Part shown: positions 20,635-29,684 of the stretch, piece after piece
How positions within the stretch are numbered: the stretch's first letter is position 1
How the letters are laid out: each line of letters opens with the position of its first letter
Assembly (NCBI RefSeq): GCF_001028175.1
Contig: NZ_AEJF01000196.1
Span: 1-58,067, forward strand
DNA length: 58,067 bases
Direction: 5' to 3'
From: Caballeronia mineralivorans PML1(12)
GTDB lineage: Bacteria > Pseudomonadota > Gammaproteobacteria > Burkholderiales > Burkholderiaceae
Notes under the pieces: generated by a model
Told to the model about the DNA's origin: nothing
Database searches by the model: none
What the model saw: only the letters and a program-made list of their open reading frames with translations
Program-made: the position numbers and the translations under genes

Positions 20635-21435
20635 TTACGCGTTTTGGCGGGTGGTTGTAAAGGGATCGAGTATCTTGATCATCTGCGCGTAGACCTTCGG
20701 ATTGCCCGCGACGATCTCGCTCTTGTGCAGGAAGTCCGATTCGCCCGTGTAGTTACCGACCAGTCCGCCTGCTTCGGTGATCAGCAAGCTGCCCGCGGCC
20801 ACGTCCCACGCGCTGATGCCTTGCTCGAAGAACCCGTCGAGCCGGCCTGCCGCCACGTTCGCCAGATCCAGCGCGGCCGCGCCCGGGCGGCGCAAGCCGG
20901 CGCAAGCTTCAGTCATTTGCGCGAAGAGTTTGCAATACGCGTCGATACCCTGGCCGTCGCGGAATGGGAAACCCGTGCCGATGAGCGCATCGCCGAGCCG
21001 GTCCAGTTTCGCCACGCGAATGCGCCGCTCGTTCAAGTAAGCGCCGCTGCCGCGCGAGGCGGTGAACAGGTCGTTGCGGGTGGGGTCGTAGACAACGGCT
21101 TGCGTGATGATGCCCTTGTGGGCCAGCGCGATGGAGACGCAGTAGTACTGGAAGCCGTGGATGAAGTTGGTCGTGCCGTCGAGCGGATCGATGATCCACT
21201 GGAACTCCGAGTCCTTGTCCTGAACGCCCGATTCCTCAGCGAGGATGGAGTGCTTCGGATAGGCGGTGGTCAGCGTTTCGATAATCGCTGCCTCGGAGGC
21301 CTTGTCGACTTCCGTCACGAAGTCGTTGTGCTGTTTCTTGCTGACCTGGATACGGTCCAGATCCAGCGACGCGCGGTTAATGATCTGTCCGGCGCGGCGA
21401 GCGGCCTTGACAGCGATATTGAGCATCGGATGCAT
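20635..21435 (-). CDS. suhB: inositol-1-monophosphatase family protein
   Basis: A 266-residue Mg2+-dependent phosphatase. The motifs EEXG (ILAEESGVQ), WIIDPLDGTTNFIHGFQYY and WDVAAGSLLITEAGG are intact, so metal binding should be functional. In E. coli SuhB also takes part in rRNA antitermination complexes; that role is possible but inferred. The ATG at 21435 has AAAAGGAC upstream. The gene is divergent from trmJ and ends at a strong terminator. Confidence 0.93.
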   Translation of the reverse strand: MHPMLNIAVKAARRAGQIINRASLDLDRIQVSKKQHNDFVTEVDKASEAAIIETLTTAYPKHSILAEESGVQDKDSEFQWIIDPLDGTTNFIHGFQYYCVSIALAHKGIITQAVVYDPTRNDLFTASRGSGAYLNERRIRVAKLDRLGDALIGTGFPFRDGQGIDAYCKLFAQMTEACAGLRRPGAAALDLANVAAGRLDGFFEQGISAWDVAAGSLLITEAGGLVGNYTGESDFLHKSEIVAGNPKVYAQMIKILDPFTTTRQNA

Positions 21436-21763
21436 GAAAATAGTCCTTTTGGCCGGTGGCTGCGCTCCACGCAAGCGCGTGAAGTCTCAGCCCCGAACGG
21501 AAAACGGCCCAAACCGGCGGGCAAAAACGACGTGTGTCGACGGCAACGAATTGAAGAAGAGCGGGGCGCGTGCTTTCTTTGAACCTGCAATAGCGGCTAA
21601 AAATAGTGGCTAAATACAGCGACTTGCAACAGTTGGCACACGCGAACGGCGTATTTTACCCGAGTCGGCCGGTGGCGCGTCATGCGTGAGCAGGTTATGT
21701 CGCCGGATAGGCCGCGCGGCGATACCATGACGTCTCTTTCAACCTTCTGGCAAGCGTTTTCCC

Positions 21764-22546
21764 TTGGACCTGAACCCCTCCTCAAACCCTTCAGACGATG
21801 TTTTCGCCTCGACCCGCTTCGTGCTGGTCGAGCCGAGCCATCCCGGTAACGTTGGCGCAGCCGCGCGCGCGCTCAAGACGATGGGATTTTCCCGGCTGAT
21901 CGTGGTCGCGCCAAAGATCGCATTTGTCACGCGCGAGCCTGAAGCGATCGCCATGGCAAGCGGCGCCGACGACGTGCTCGCCTCGGCACAAGTCGTGGAA
22001 ACGCTCGCCGATGCCCTGAACGGCGTGCATTGGTCGATCGCGCTGACGGCGCGTTCGCGGGAATACGGCCCGCCGCAGATGGCGCCGCGTGCCGCGGCGG
22101 AAAAGGCCTGCGAGTTCACGGGGCAGGGACAGGGCAGCAGTCCGGGCGCCATTGCGCTGGTGTTCGGCAACGAGCGCGTGGGGTTATCGAATGCGGACGT
22201 GGAGCGCTGCAGCGCACTCGCGCACATTCCGGCCAACCCCGCCTATAGCTCGCTGAATTTGGCGCAGGCGGTTCAGGTTCTGGCCTACGAACTGCGGCTC
22301 GCGCTGCTTGGCCGAGCGGACGCGACTCCTGTGGCGGGCCTGGTAAGCGCGTCCAGCGACGAAATAGAAGGGATGTACACGCATCTGGAACAGGCACTGG
22401 TCGCGCTCGATTTCCTCGATCCCGCCAATCCGAAGAAACTGATGTCGCGGTTGCGGCGGCTTTTTTCGCGCTCGGGGCTGGAGCACGAGGAGGTGAATAT
22501 CCTGCGCGGCATTGCCAAGCATGTTCTTCTAAAGATCAAGCGCTAG
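21764..22546 (+). CDS. trmJ: tRNA (cytidine/uridine-2'-O-)-methyltransferase TrmJ
   Basis: SPOUT-class methyltransferase that 2'-O-methylates position 32 of several tRNAs. The 260-residue protein shows FVLVEPSHPGNVGAAARALKTMG, the SAM-knot region ALVFGNERVGLSNADVE, and NPAYSSLNLAQAVQVLAYELR. No ATG exists near the N-terminal domain in this frame; the start appears to be TTG at 21764 (giving MDLNPSSNP). Divergent from suhB; cysE follows after about 250 bp. Confidence 0.92.
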   Translation: MDLNPSSNPSDDVFASTRFVLVEPSHPGNVGAAARALKTMGFSRLIVVAPKIAFVTREPEAIAMASGADDVLASAQVVETLADALNGVHWSIALTARSREYGPPQMAPRAAAEKACEFTGQGQGSSPGAIALVFGNERVGLSNADVERCSALAHIPANPAYSSLNLAQAVQVLAYELRLALLGRADATPVAGLVSASSDEIEGMYTHLEQALVALDFLDPANPKKLMSRLRRLFSRSGLEHEEVNILRGIAKHVLLKIKR

Positions 22547-22797
22547 GTAGGCTACAGGCAAGTCAGAACGAGAGAAATCAGCGGTTTTTCTCTCCCAGCC
22601 GCCACGATGGCGATGCCTTCTCAGTCGCCCCCGGCCATCGCCAGCACCAACCCGCTGACCGCTTTGCCAGCGGGGGCATCGCAGCGAATTTTTTCGGCTC
22701 GTCCTACAATCTGCGGAAATCGAACTATCGATTCCCGAATTCGTGCTGAACCGCGCGTTCGAGAATTGCACCCCGAGTCCCCCACTGAGCCACCGCC

Positions 22798-23586
22798 ATG
22801 TTCAACCGACTCCGCGAAGACATCGCCGCCATCCGTGAGCGCGATCCAGCCGCCCGCAGCGCTTGGGAAGTCGTGACGTGTTATCCGGGCTTTCATGCCG
22901 TTGTCCTGCACCGGATCGCGCATGGGTGCTGGGGATCGGGCTGGCGCTGGCTCGGACGGTTTGTCTCGCAGTTCGCGCGCTTCATGACCGGCATCGAGAT
23001 TCACCCCGGCGCGACGCTCGGGCGGCGTGTATTCATCGATCACGGCATGGGCGTGGTGGTCGGTGAAACGGCGGAAATTGGCGATGACTGCACGATCTAT
23101 CAGGGCGTGACGCTTGGCGGCACGTCGCTCACGCGTGGCGCCAAGCGGCATCCGACGCTCGAGCGCGGCGTGATCGTTGGTGCGGGTGCGAAAGTGCTCG
23201 GCGGGTTTACGGTCGGCGCGGAAGCGAAGATCGGTTCAAACGCGGTGGTGGTGAAGCCCGTTCCAGCGGGCGGAACGGCGGTGGGCAATCCCGCGCGCGT
23301 GGTGATGCCGGCGGCCGTCAAGCCGGCGCAGAAAGAGCGTGGCGTGCCTGAGCGCTCGGCTTTTTGCGCGTACGGCATCACGCCGAACGCCGATGATCCG
23401 GTGTCGCTCGCGATCCACGGCCTGATCGATCATGCGTCGACGCAAACCCATCGCGTGGATGAGATCGTCGCGGCGCTTGAAAAGCTGGGTACCCGTATTG
23501 ATGCGATCAGCGGCGTCGACAATGCCGCGTTTATCGATCTGAAGCGTCTCTCGGACGCGATGAAAGGCGAAGCCGCGCGGCGCTGA
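22798..23586 (+). CDS. cysE: serine O-acetyltransferase
   Basis: Converts serine and acetyl-CoA to O-acetylserine for cysteine synthesis. The 262-residue protein has the short N-terminal helical part (DIAAIRERDPAARSAWEVVTCYPGFHAVVLHRIAH) and the hexapeptide-repeat helix (IHPGATLGRRVFIDHGMGVVVGET, with catalytic His/Asp, and IYQGVTLGGTSLTRG). It resembles the shorter CysE/NifP type. Divergence from cysE of enterics in the C-terminal tail may change feedback control. Converges on lpxH. Confidence 0.94.
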   Translation: MFNRLREDIAAIRERDPAARSAWEVVTCYPGFHAVVLHRIAHGCWGSGWRWLGRFVSQFARFMTGIEIHPGATLGRRVFIDHGMGVVVGETAEIGDDCTIYQGVTLGGTSLTRGAKRHPTLERGVIVGAGAKVLGGFTVGAEAKIGSNAVVVKPVPAGGTAVGNPARVVMPAAVKPAQKERGVPERSAFCAYGITPNADDPVSLAIHGLIDHASTQTHRVDEIVAALEKLGTRIDAISGVDNAAFIDLKRLSDAMKGEAARR

Positions 23587-23633
23587 ACCTGCGTTGAGCC
23601 TAGGGGCGGGTTTTCAAAACCGTCCGCTTGAGT

Positions 23634-24443
23634 TCACTCCAGCGGCAACGCCCGAATGCCTTCGGCGTCCACGCGCAGATATCCGCCGCGTGGCTCGCCA
23701 TGATCCAGTTCCCAATCCGGCATGACCCAGCGGACGCCATCCGTTTCGCGATGACGCGCGGGTAGATGCGTATGCCCGTGGATCATCATGTGCGTGCCGG
23801 TGCTCGCAAACAACTTGGCTACCGCTTCGCGCGTCACATCATATTTCGCCTGCGCCGGACGCATTCTTCCGTCTTCGCTGGTCGATCGCATGCGTTCTGC
23901 AATCGATAATCTTACCTTCAGCGGCAAGCTCAAGAACATCTGTTGCGCCAGGCCATTGCGTGCGAACCGGCGAAAGCGCTGATAGGCGGGGTCGGCGGTG
24001 CAGAGCGAATCGCCATGCGCGATCGCGATGCGCGTACCGAACGCCGTGATAACAAATGGATCGGGTAACGGCAATGCGCCGGCGGCTCGCATGAAACGCT
24101 TGCCGAGCAGAAAATCGCGGTTGCCGTGCATCACGTACAACGCGATACCTCGTTCGGATAACGTATGCATCAGCGCTGTCATGCGCCTCGCGAACGCAGC
24201 GCGCGGCCCGGGCACCGATGCCTCCAGCACATCGTCGCCGACCCAGAATTCGAACAGGTCGCCGAGGATGAACACCGAGTCGGCGTCGTTCGCCGTCACT
24301 TCGATGAAATGCTCGAACGCCGCCACCGTATGCGGAATGGCGTCGCTCAAATGGAGATCGGAAATGAAAAACAGCGGGCGCGCTGTAGTGGTCACGCCCG
24401 CTGTTTCTGCTGAATCGATCACGCTGTGCGTCGAGTCGATCAT
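23634..24443 (-). CDS. lpxH: UDP-2,3-diacylglucosamine diphosphatase
   Basis: Lipid A pathway enzyme that hydrolyses UDP-2,3-diacylglucosamine to lipid X at the inner membrane. The 269-residue calcineurin-like protein shows FFISDLHLSD, ILGDLFEFWVGDD, MHGNRDFLLG, AHGDSLCTADPAYQRFR and IHGHTHLPARH, the complete LpxH metal set. Start at 24443 overlaps the ppiB stop by four bases (the two genes share an ATGA junction), so ppiB and lpxH are cotranscribed. Confidence 0.95.
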   Translation of the reverse strand: MIDSTHSVIDSAETAGVTTTARPLFFISDLHLSDAIPHTVAAFEHFIEVTANDADSVFILGDLFEFWVGDDVLEASVPGPRAAFARRMTALMHTLSERGIALYVMHGNRDFLLGKRFMRAAGALPLPDPFVITAFGTRIAIAHGDSLCTADPAYQRFRRFARNGLAQQMFLSLPLKVRLSIAERMRSTSEDGRMRPAQAKYDVTREAVAKLFASTGTHMMIHGHTHLPARHRETDGVRWVMPDWELDHGEPRGGYLRVDAEGIRALPLE

Positions 24444-24937
24444 TCCCCGGCGACGACAGCCTTTTCGATCACGACGTCATCCACCGGCACGTCCTGATGA
24501 AAGCCCTTCGAGCCCGTCTTGACCTTGCGGATCTTGTCGACGATATCGAGGCCTTCCACGACCTTACCGAATACTGCGTAGCCCCAGCCTTGCGGCGACG
24601 GCGACGAGTGGTTCAGAAACTCGTTGTCACCGACGTTGATGAAGAACTGCGCGGTGGCCGAATGCGGGTCGTTGGTACGCGCCATAGCGACGGAACCGTG
24701 TTCGTTCTTCAGGCCGTTGTTCGCTTCGTTGTCGATGGGCGCGTCCGTCGGCTTTTGCTTCATGCCGGGTTCGAAACCGCCGCCCTGGATCATGAAGCCG
24801 TCGATCACGCGATGGAACACGGTGTTGTCGTAATGACCTTTCTTCACGTAGTTCAGGAAGTTTTCGACCGACTTGGGCGCCTTCTCGGCGTTCAGTTCGA
24901 TCTTGATGATGCCGTGATTCGTGTGCAGTTCGACCAT
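24440..24937 (-). CDS. ppiB: cytosolic cyclophilin peptidyl-prolyl isomerase
   Basis: A 165-residue single-domain cyclophilin without a signal peptide. Active-site pieces are VFHRVIDGFMIQGGGF (catalytic Arg), ATAQFFINVGDNEFLNH and GYAVFGKVVEGLDIVDKI. Similar to E. coli PpiB. It follows a periplasmic paralogue, ppiA, by about 150 bp, and overlaps lpxH at ATGA. The start at 24937 (MVELHTNHG) is supported by GGAAAGGAAC upstream on the minus strand. Confidence 0.94.
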   Translation of the reverse strand: MVELHTNHGIIKIELNAEKAPKSVENFLNYVKKGHYDNTVFHRVIDGFMIQGGGFEPGMKQKPTDAPIDNEANNGLKNEHGSVAMARTNDPHSATAQFFINVGDNEFLNHSSPSPQGWGYAVFGKVVEGLDIVDKIRKVKTGSKGFHQDVPVDDVVIEKAVVAGE

Positions 24938-25085
24938 GATGAGTTCCTTTCCCTTTCAAGAGTAGATGGGGCTATACGCGACGCGCACGGCGTATGCCTG
25001 CTTCATGCCTGCTCGCCACCAAGGCGAGCGGCTACGACTTGTTCCCCGACTTGCTTTCCGACTGCTTCCCGGCTTATTCGCCAGC

Positions 25086-25667
25086 TTACTTCGCGACCAC
25101 GCTGGCCGACTGGATCACGACATTCGTTTGCGGCACATCGGCCATCGGGCCGCGCGTGGTAGTCGGGGTGCCTTCGATCTTCTTCACTACGTCCATGCCC
25201 GAGACGACCTTGCCGAACACGGCATAACCGTTGCCGTCGCCGTTGGGGTAATCGAGGCCGGTGTTATCGACGGTGTTGATGAAGAACTGCGAGGTGGCCG
25301 AATTCGGATCGCTCGTGCGCGCCATCGCGAGCGTGCCGGTCGTGTTCTTCAGCCCGTTCTTGCTTTCAAGCGGAATGGGCGCGAGCGTGGGTTTTTCGAC
25401 GAAGCTGGTCGTGTAACCGCCGCCCTGAATCATGAAGCCCGGAATCACGCGATGAAAAATCGTGCCGTTGTATTGGCCGGACTTCACGTAGTCGAGAAAG
25501 TTGGCGACACTTTTCGGCGCCTTCTCAGGATACAACTCGACCTTGATGTCGCCTTGCGAAGTCTTGAGCAACACGGTCGGGTGAGCCGCGGTCTGCGACG
25601 ACTGGGCAAAGGCGGGCGCCTGGGCGATAAGTGCAGCGCTGCCGAGCGCCAACAACAAACTTTTCAT
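25086..25667 (-). CDS. ppiA: periplasmic cyclophilin peptidyl-prolyl isomerase
   Basis: A 193-residue cyclophilin with a signal peptide (MKSLLLALGSAALIAQAPAFAQ) followed by the same core as ppiB: VLLKTSQGDIKVELYPEKAP, IFHRVIPGFMIQGGGYT, ATSQFFINTVDN and NGYAVFGKVVSGMDVVKKIE. It should help fold exported proteins. The two cyclophilins lie in tandem and are clearly related by duplication. The ATG at 25667 is chosen over an upstream TTG. Same strand as the TPR gene before it. Confidence 0.93.
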   Translation of the reverse strand: MKSLLLALGSAALIAQAPAFAQSSQTAAHPTVLLKTSQGDIKVELYPEKAPKSVANFLDYVKSGQYNGTIFHRVIPGFMIQGGGYTTSFVEKPTLAPIPLESKNGLKNTTGTLAMARTSDPNSATSQFFINTVDNTGLDYPNGDGNGYAVFGKVVSGMDVVKKIEGTPTTTRGPMADVPQTNVVIQSASVVAK

Positions 25668-25757
25668 GAGCAATCGATCCTCTGGTTGGAGCAGCTACGT
25701 GTGAAGACTCGCCGAACGTTCAAACATCAAACTGTTTGAACGTTCGATCCTGCCGGG

Positions 25758-26585
25758 TCACGGATTCGTCGGCGCGAAGTAAGGTGTGGTCGAGAGCGGC
25801 ACGCTCGGTCCGGAGAACGGCGAGTAGAGCGGCGACGACATGTCCGTCGTGTCCGACGTGGTCCCCGAGCTCGTGCCTGAGCTCTGCGTCGACCAGTCAT
25901 TAGAGGTTGCACTCGACGAAGATGCGGCCACAGCCGCCGAAGCGGCCGATACATGCGAAGCACCCGACGCAGCCGCGGCCGCTGCTGCTGCCGCTTCCGG
26001 ACGACGTCGCGGCGGCGGCGACACGATCTTCTGGATATCGCCCACGCGTTGCGCCGTCAACGGACTCTTCGATCCGAGCGACTGAGCCCGCTTATACGAT
26101 TCGCTTGCAAGCCGCAGATACAAATCGCCGAGATTTTCGAACGCCAGCGCGTAACTCGGATTCGCCTTCGTCGCCGTTTCGAGTGCTACGCGTGCTTCGT
26201 CGTAGCGGCCTTTCTTGGCGTAGAGCGCAGCGAGATTGTTATACGGTTCGGGCAGTTCCGGGTAAGCCTGGGTGAGCTCGGTGAACGCGGCAATGGCTTC
26301 GTCGTCCCGGTTCAAACGCGCGAGTACGGTCGCACGCTTGAACTTGGCCTGCACGTCGCGCGGGTTCGTCTTGAGGCGTGCATCGAGTTGCGCCAGCGCG
26401 TTCGGCCACTCCTTCTGCGCGATGGCCTGGTCGATGGCGGGTGTGTCGTCCGCGGTGGCGGTGGAGACTTGTGCCGTCGCCGGCGTAACCGGCAAAAAGC
26501 TTGCGCCAAGTCCGAATGTGACGGTTGCAAGGGCGGTCGCCGCGAGCTTGGCAACGCTAGATGCGCGGCCGCTGGAAGGTTTCAT
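25758..26585 (-). CDS. exported tetratricopeptide-repeat protein
   Basis: A 275-residue precursor with a signal peptide (KLAATALATVTFGLGASFLPVTPATA) and at least three TPR units: NALAQLDARLKTNPRDVQAKF, EAIAAFTELTQAYPELPEPYNNLAALY and EARVALETATKANPSYALAFENLGDLY. The C-terminal 80 residues are Ala/Ser/Thr-rich and low-complexity. A scaffolding role in the envelope is likely but unproven. The ATG at 26585 was chosen because the signal peptide begins there; the frame runs to 26618. Confidence 0.85.
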   Translation of the reverse strand: MKPSSGRASSVAKLAATALATVTFGLGASFLPVTPATAQVSTATADDTPAIDQAIAQKEWPNALAQLDARLKTNPRDVQAKFKRATVLARLNRDDEAIAAFTELTQAYPELPEPYNNLAALYAKKGRYDEARVALETATKANPSYALAFENLGDLYLRLASESYKRAQSLGSKSPLTAQRVGDIQKIVSPPPRRRPEAAAAAAAAASGASHVSAASAAVAASSSSATSNDWSTQSSGTSSGTTSDTTDMSSPLYSPFSGPSVPLSTTPYFAPTNP

Positions 26586-27026
26586 AGGCTCTAGTCTGGA
26601 TGTTATACTCCGGCCCATTCTAACAAAACGTCTGCAACGTTCCGCTGAACGTCCAGACAGTCTTTACGCCACTCGCGGCCGCCTCCGTTTTGATCGCAAC
26701 GCGACCGTCATGTTTCTTGCGACGGCGTGCACGGTTCCCAGCGCTTCGAGTTCGAAGCCGGGCCGGGTCAGACATGTTGAACGTGCTGAAATATGTCACC
26801 CGCAGATGTTCGCGTCGATGTCGCTTTTCGTCGCTGTTTCTCGTTACCATTCTCGCTGTTGCTGTCGTCTCATGGCTAGCTGTAGCATGGACCACAGTAG
26901 TGCACAAAGCACCTTTGTCGTCGGCAGCCAGGAATGAATGCGAACGAATGCGAACATGAAGCACGCCGTCACAACATCGGCCAGCAATCGAAACACACGG
27001 ATGTCCCGGCCCACGCACCATCGTTT
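26586..27026. other. divergent intergenic region upstream of cysS, no gene assigned
   Basis: This 441-bp stretch lies between the minus-strand TPR gene and cysS and should contain both promoters. A plus-strand frame from about 26774 could encode 61 residues with one hydrophobic segment (SSLFLVTILAVAVVSWLAVAW). I found no family match or ribosome site and do not call it a gene. Confidence 0.45.
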
Positions 27027-28445
27027 ATGAACTCATTGCGCATCTACAACACGCTCGCGCGTGACAAGCAAGCTTTTGTGCCGCTCCGTGCCGGAGAAGT
27101 GCGCATGTATGTCTGTGGAATGACGGTGTACGACTATTGTCATGTGGGCCATGCCCGCGTGCTGGTCGTATTCGACGTCGTCCAGCGCTGGCTCAGGACA
27201 CTCGGCTATCGCGTGACTTATGTGCGCAACATCACAGACATCGACGACAAAATCATTCGCCGCGCGGTCGAAAACGGTGAACCGATCAAGGCCCTGACGC
27301 AGCGGTTTATCGACGCGCTGCACGAGGATTCGGATGCGCTCGGCGTAGCCCGTCCTGATCTCGAACCGCGCGCGACCGACTTCGTTCCCCAGATGCTCGG
27401 CATGATCCAGACGCTTGAGCAAAATGGTTACGCGTATCAGGCGAAAGACGGCGATGTTAACTATGCGGTACGCAAGTTCGCGGGCTACGGCAAGCTGTCG
27501 GGCAAGTCGATCGAAGACTTGCGCGCGGGCGAACGCGTGGCGGCAAACGACGCCAAGCAAGATCCGCTCGACTTCGTATTGTGGAAACGGGCGAAGGAAG
27601 GCGAGCCGCCGGACACAGGTTGGGACTCGGCTTGGGGACGCGGCCGGCCGGGTTGGCATATCGAGTGTTCGGCCATGGGCTGCACCTTGCTAGGCGATCG
27701 ATTCGACATTCACGGCGGCGGTCAGGACCTGCAGTTTCCGCACCATGAGAATGAAATTGCGCAGAGCGAGGCGGCAACCGGCGTTCAGTTCGTGAACTAC
27801 TGGATGCATAACGGCTTTGTGCAGATCGACAGCGAAAAGATGTCGAAGTCGCTGGGCAACTTCTTTACCATCCGCGAAGTCCTCGAAAAATTCGATGCGG
27901 AAGTTGTGCGCTTTTTTATTGCAAGGGCACACTATCGTTCGCCGCTCAATTACAGCGACGTTCATATAGACGACGCACGTGGGGCGCTTACGCGTTTGTA
28001 TACAGCGTTGAAAGATGTGACGCCGGATGCTGGGCCGCTCGACTGGAACGAAGCGCATGCGCAACGTTTTCGCGCGGCCATGAACGACGACTTCAACACG
28101 CCGGTCGCGATCGCCGTGTTGTTCGAATTGGCAAGCGAAGTGAATCGCTCGCAGGACGCAGTGCTTGCGCGTCAATTGAAGGAACTGGCCGCCGTGCTCG
28201 GATTGTTACAGCGCGAGCCGCGTGCGTTTCTTCAGGACACACCGCGCAGCAGTCGTGATAGTGGTGGCAAAGAAGGTACAGAAAGCCTCACGCCTGCCGA
28301 TATAGAAACGAAGATCGCCGCTCGCGTTGCTGCGAAGCAGGCAAAGAACTATGCCGAAGCAGACCGGATTCGCGCCGAATTGCTCGAAGCCGGGATTGCA
28401 CTTGAAGACAAACCGGGTGGGTTGACCGAATGGCGTCGCAGCTAA
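27027..28445 (+). CDS. cysS: cysteinyl-tRNA synthetase
   Basis: Class I synthetase of 472 residues. The HIGH motif is CHVGHARV, zinc ligands are in MYVCGMTVYDY, WHIECSAMG and PHHENEIAQSE, and the KMSKS loop is EKMSKSLGN. The frame is open back to 26934, but family proteins begin at xSLRIYNTLARDK, so ATG 27027 is the likely start. There is a short variable stretch (residues about 415-425) before the C-terminal ADxIRxELLExGI motif. It leads the cysS-alkA-like pair. Confidence 0.96.
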   Translation: MNSLRIYNTLARDKQAFVPLRAGEVRMYVCGMTVYDYCHVGHARVLVVFDVVQRWLRTLGYRVTYVRNITDIDDKIIRRAVENGEPIKALTQRFIDALHEDSDALGVARPDLEPRATDFVPQMLGMIQTLEQNGYAYQAKDGDVNYAVRKFAGYGKLSGKSIEDLRAGERVAANDAKQDPLDFVLWKRAKEGEPPDTGWDSAWGRGRPGWHIECSAMGCTLLGDRFDIHGGGQDLQFPHHENEIAQSEAATGVQFVNYWMHNGFVQIDSEKMSKSLGNFFTIREVLEKFDAEVVRFFIARAHYRSPLNYSDVHIDDARGALTRLYTALKDVTPDAGPLDWNEAHAQRFRAAMNDDFNTPVAIAVLFELASEVNRSQDAVLARQLKELAAVLGLLQREPRAFLQDTPRSSRDSGGKEGTESLTPADIETKIAARVAAKQAKNYAEADRIRAELLEAGIALEDKPGGLTEWRRS

Positions 28446-28486
28446 GCGCCTCTCGTTCCCTTTGATCGACTCGCCAGGTAGGAGGC

Positions 28487-29566
28487 ATGATGGCAACGGC
28501 CAGGAAGGCGCCGGCTAAACGAGCCGCGTCCGGAAGTATCGCAGTGCCAGCGAGCAAGGTCGCTCGGCGCGCGCAAGTGAAAACGTCGAAGGTATCGACG
28601 CCCGAGGCCAAGCTCGCCAACGGCGCTGGTCACGACGGAGAACGCAAGACTGCATCGAAGAAACGAGCGGTCAATGGCGTGGCGCATGACGGCGTTGTTA
28701 AATCGAACGGCGCCGTTCGTGCACACAAGAAGGTGCGGGCAGCAGCGCCGAAAGTGTCGCAGAAGAAGGTGAGCGGCGATGCTAACGGTGCGCTCGATGT
28801 CAAAGCCGTCGCGACGGATGCCGACGCCGACACTGCGCAGGGGCTCGCGCGCGATCCGCAAAATGACGGTGAGATTGTCCGCAAGTCGCGTGCGATCGCC
28901 GCCGAGAAGACTGTGCCAGTGCAGACACCCGGGCTGTCGGCGGAAGCTGCGCGTCCCGAGTATTGGGACAAGGCTTGCGCCGACCTCGTCAAGCGTGACC
29001 GTATCCTCAAGAAACTGATCCCGAAGTTCGGTCCGGTGCATCTGATCAATCGCGATGATCCGTTCACCACGCTCGCACGTTCGGTGGTCGGCCAGCAGAT
29101 TTCCGTTTCGGCTGCGCAGGCTATATGGAAGCGTGTGGAGGGCGCGTGCCCGACACTCGCGCCACAGCAGTTCATCAAGGTGGGCCCGGCGAAGTTGCAG
29201 TCATGCGGGTTATCGAAACGGAAGTCCGAATACATTCTGGATGTCGCGCAGCATTTCGTATCGGGTGCGCTGCACGTGGATAGCTGGACATCGATGGAAG
29301 ATGAAGCGGTGATCGCGGAGTTGACGCAGATTCGCGGCATCGGCCGCTGGACGGCGGAGATGTTCCTGATCTTCAACCTGTCGCGTCCGGACGTCCTGCC
29401 ACTCGATGACCTCGGCCTGATCCAGGCCATCAGCGTCAACTATTTCAGCGGCGAACCCGTGACGCGCAGCGAAGCGCGCGAAGTCGCGGCCAACTGGGAA
29501 CCGTGGCGCACCGTCGCGACCTGGTACATGTGGCGCAGCCTTTACCCCGTTCCCGCCGATCACTAA
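28487..29566 (+). CDS. HhH-GPD DNA glycosylase (AlkA-like) with Lys/Ala-rich N-terminal tail
   Basis: Residues about 160-359 form an HhH-GPD base-excision glycosylase like 3-methyladenine DNA glycosylase II: RSVVGQQISVSAAQAIWKRV, then the hairpin LTQIRGIGRWTAEMFLIF and the catalytic Asp in LPLDDLGLIQAI. The first 140-150 residues are low-complexity, rich in Lys, Ala and Val (KAPAKRAAS, KKRAVNG, HKKVRAAAPKVSQKK), resembling histone-H1-like DNA-binding tails. The catalytic half is family-firm; the tail is unusual. It begins 41 bp after cysS. MMATARK gives two possible ATGs. Confidence 0.88.
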   Translation: MMATARKAPAKRAASGSIAVPASKVARRAQVKTSKVSTPEAKLANGAGHDGERKTASKKRAVNGVAHDGVVKSNGAVRAHKKVRAAAPKVSQKKVSGDANGALDVKAVATDADADTAQGLARDPQNDGEIVRKSRAIAAEKTVPVQTPGLSAEAARPEYWDKACADLVKRDRILKKLIPKFGPVHLINRDDPFTTLARSVVGQQISVSAAQAIWKRVEGACPTLAPQQFIKVGPAKLQSCGLSKRKSEYILDVAQHFVSGALHVDSWTSMEDEAVIAELTQIRGIGRWTAEMFLIFNLSRPDVLPLDDLGLIQAISVNYFSGEPVTRSEAREVAANWEPWRTVATWYMWRSLYPVPADH

Positions 29567-29684
29567 AATGCGCGGTCGCAGTTACTGCACTATCGATATC
29601 TTATAATTGATAGTTGCGACCCGAAATTTAGTGAGGCTGGCGCGGTTAGAATACGCGCTGCCCGATGCTCTAGGATTCGAACAT

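Noticed and set aside
26774..26959. Small membrane peptide gene upstream of cysS
   Set aside because: One hydrophobic segment but no ribosome site or family resemblance, and the region must contain the divergent promoters.
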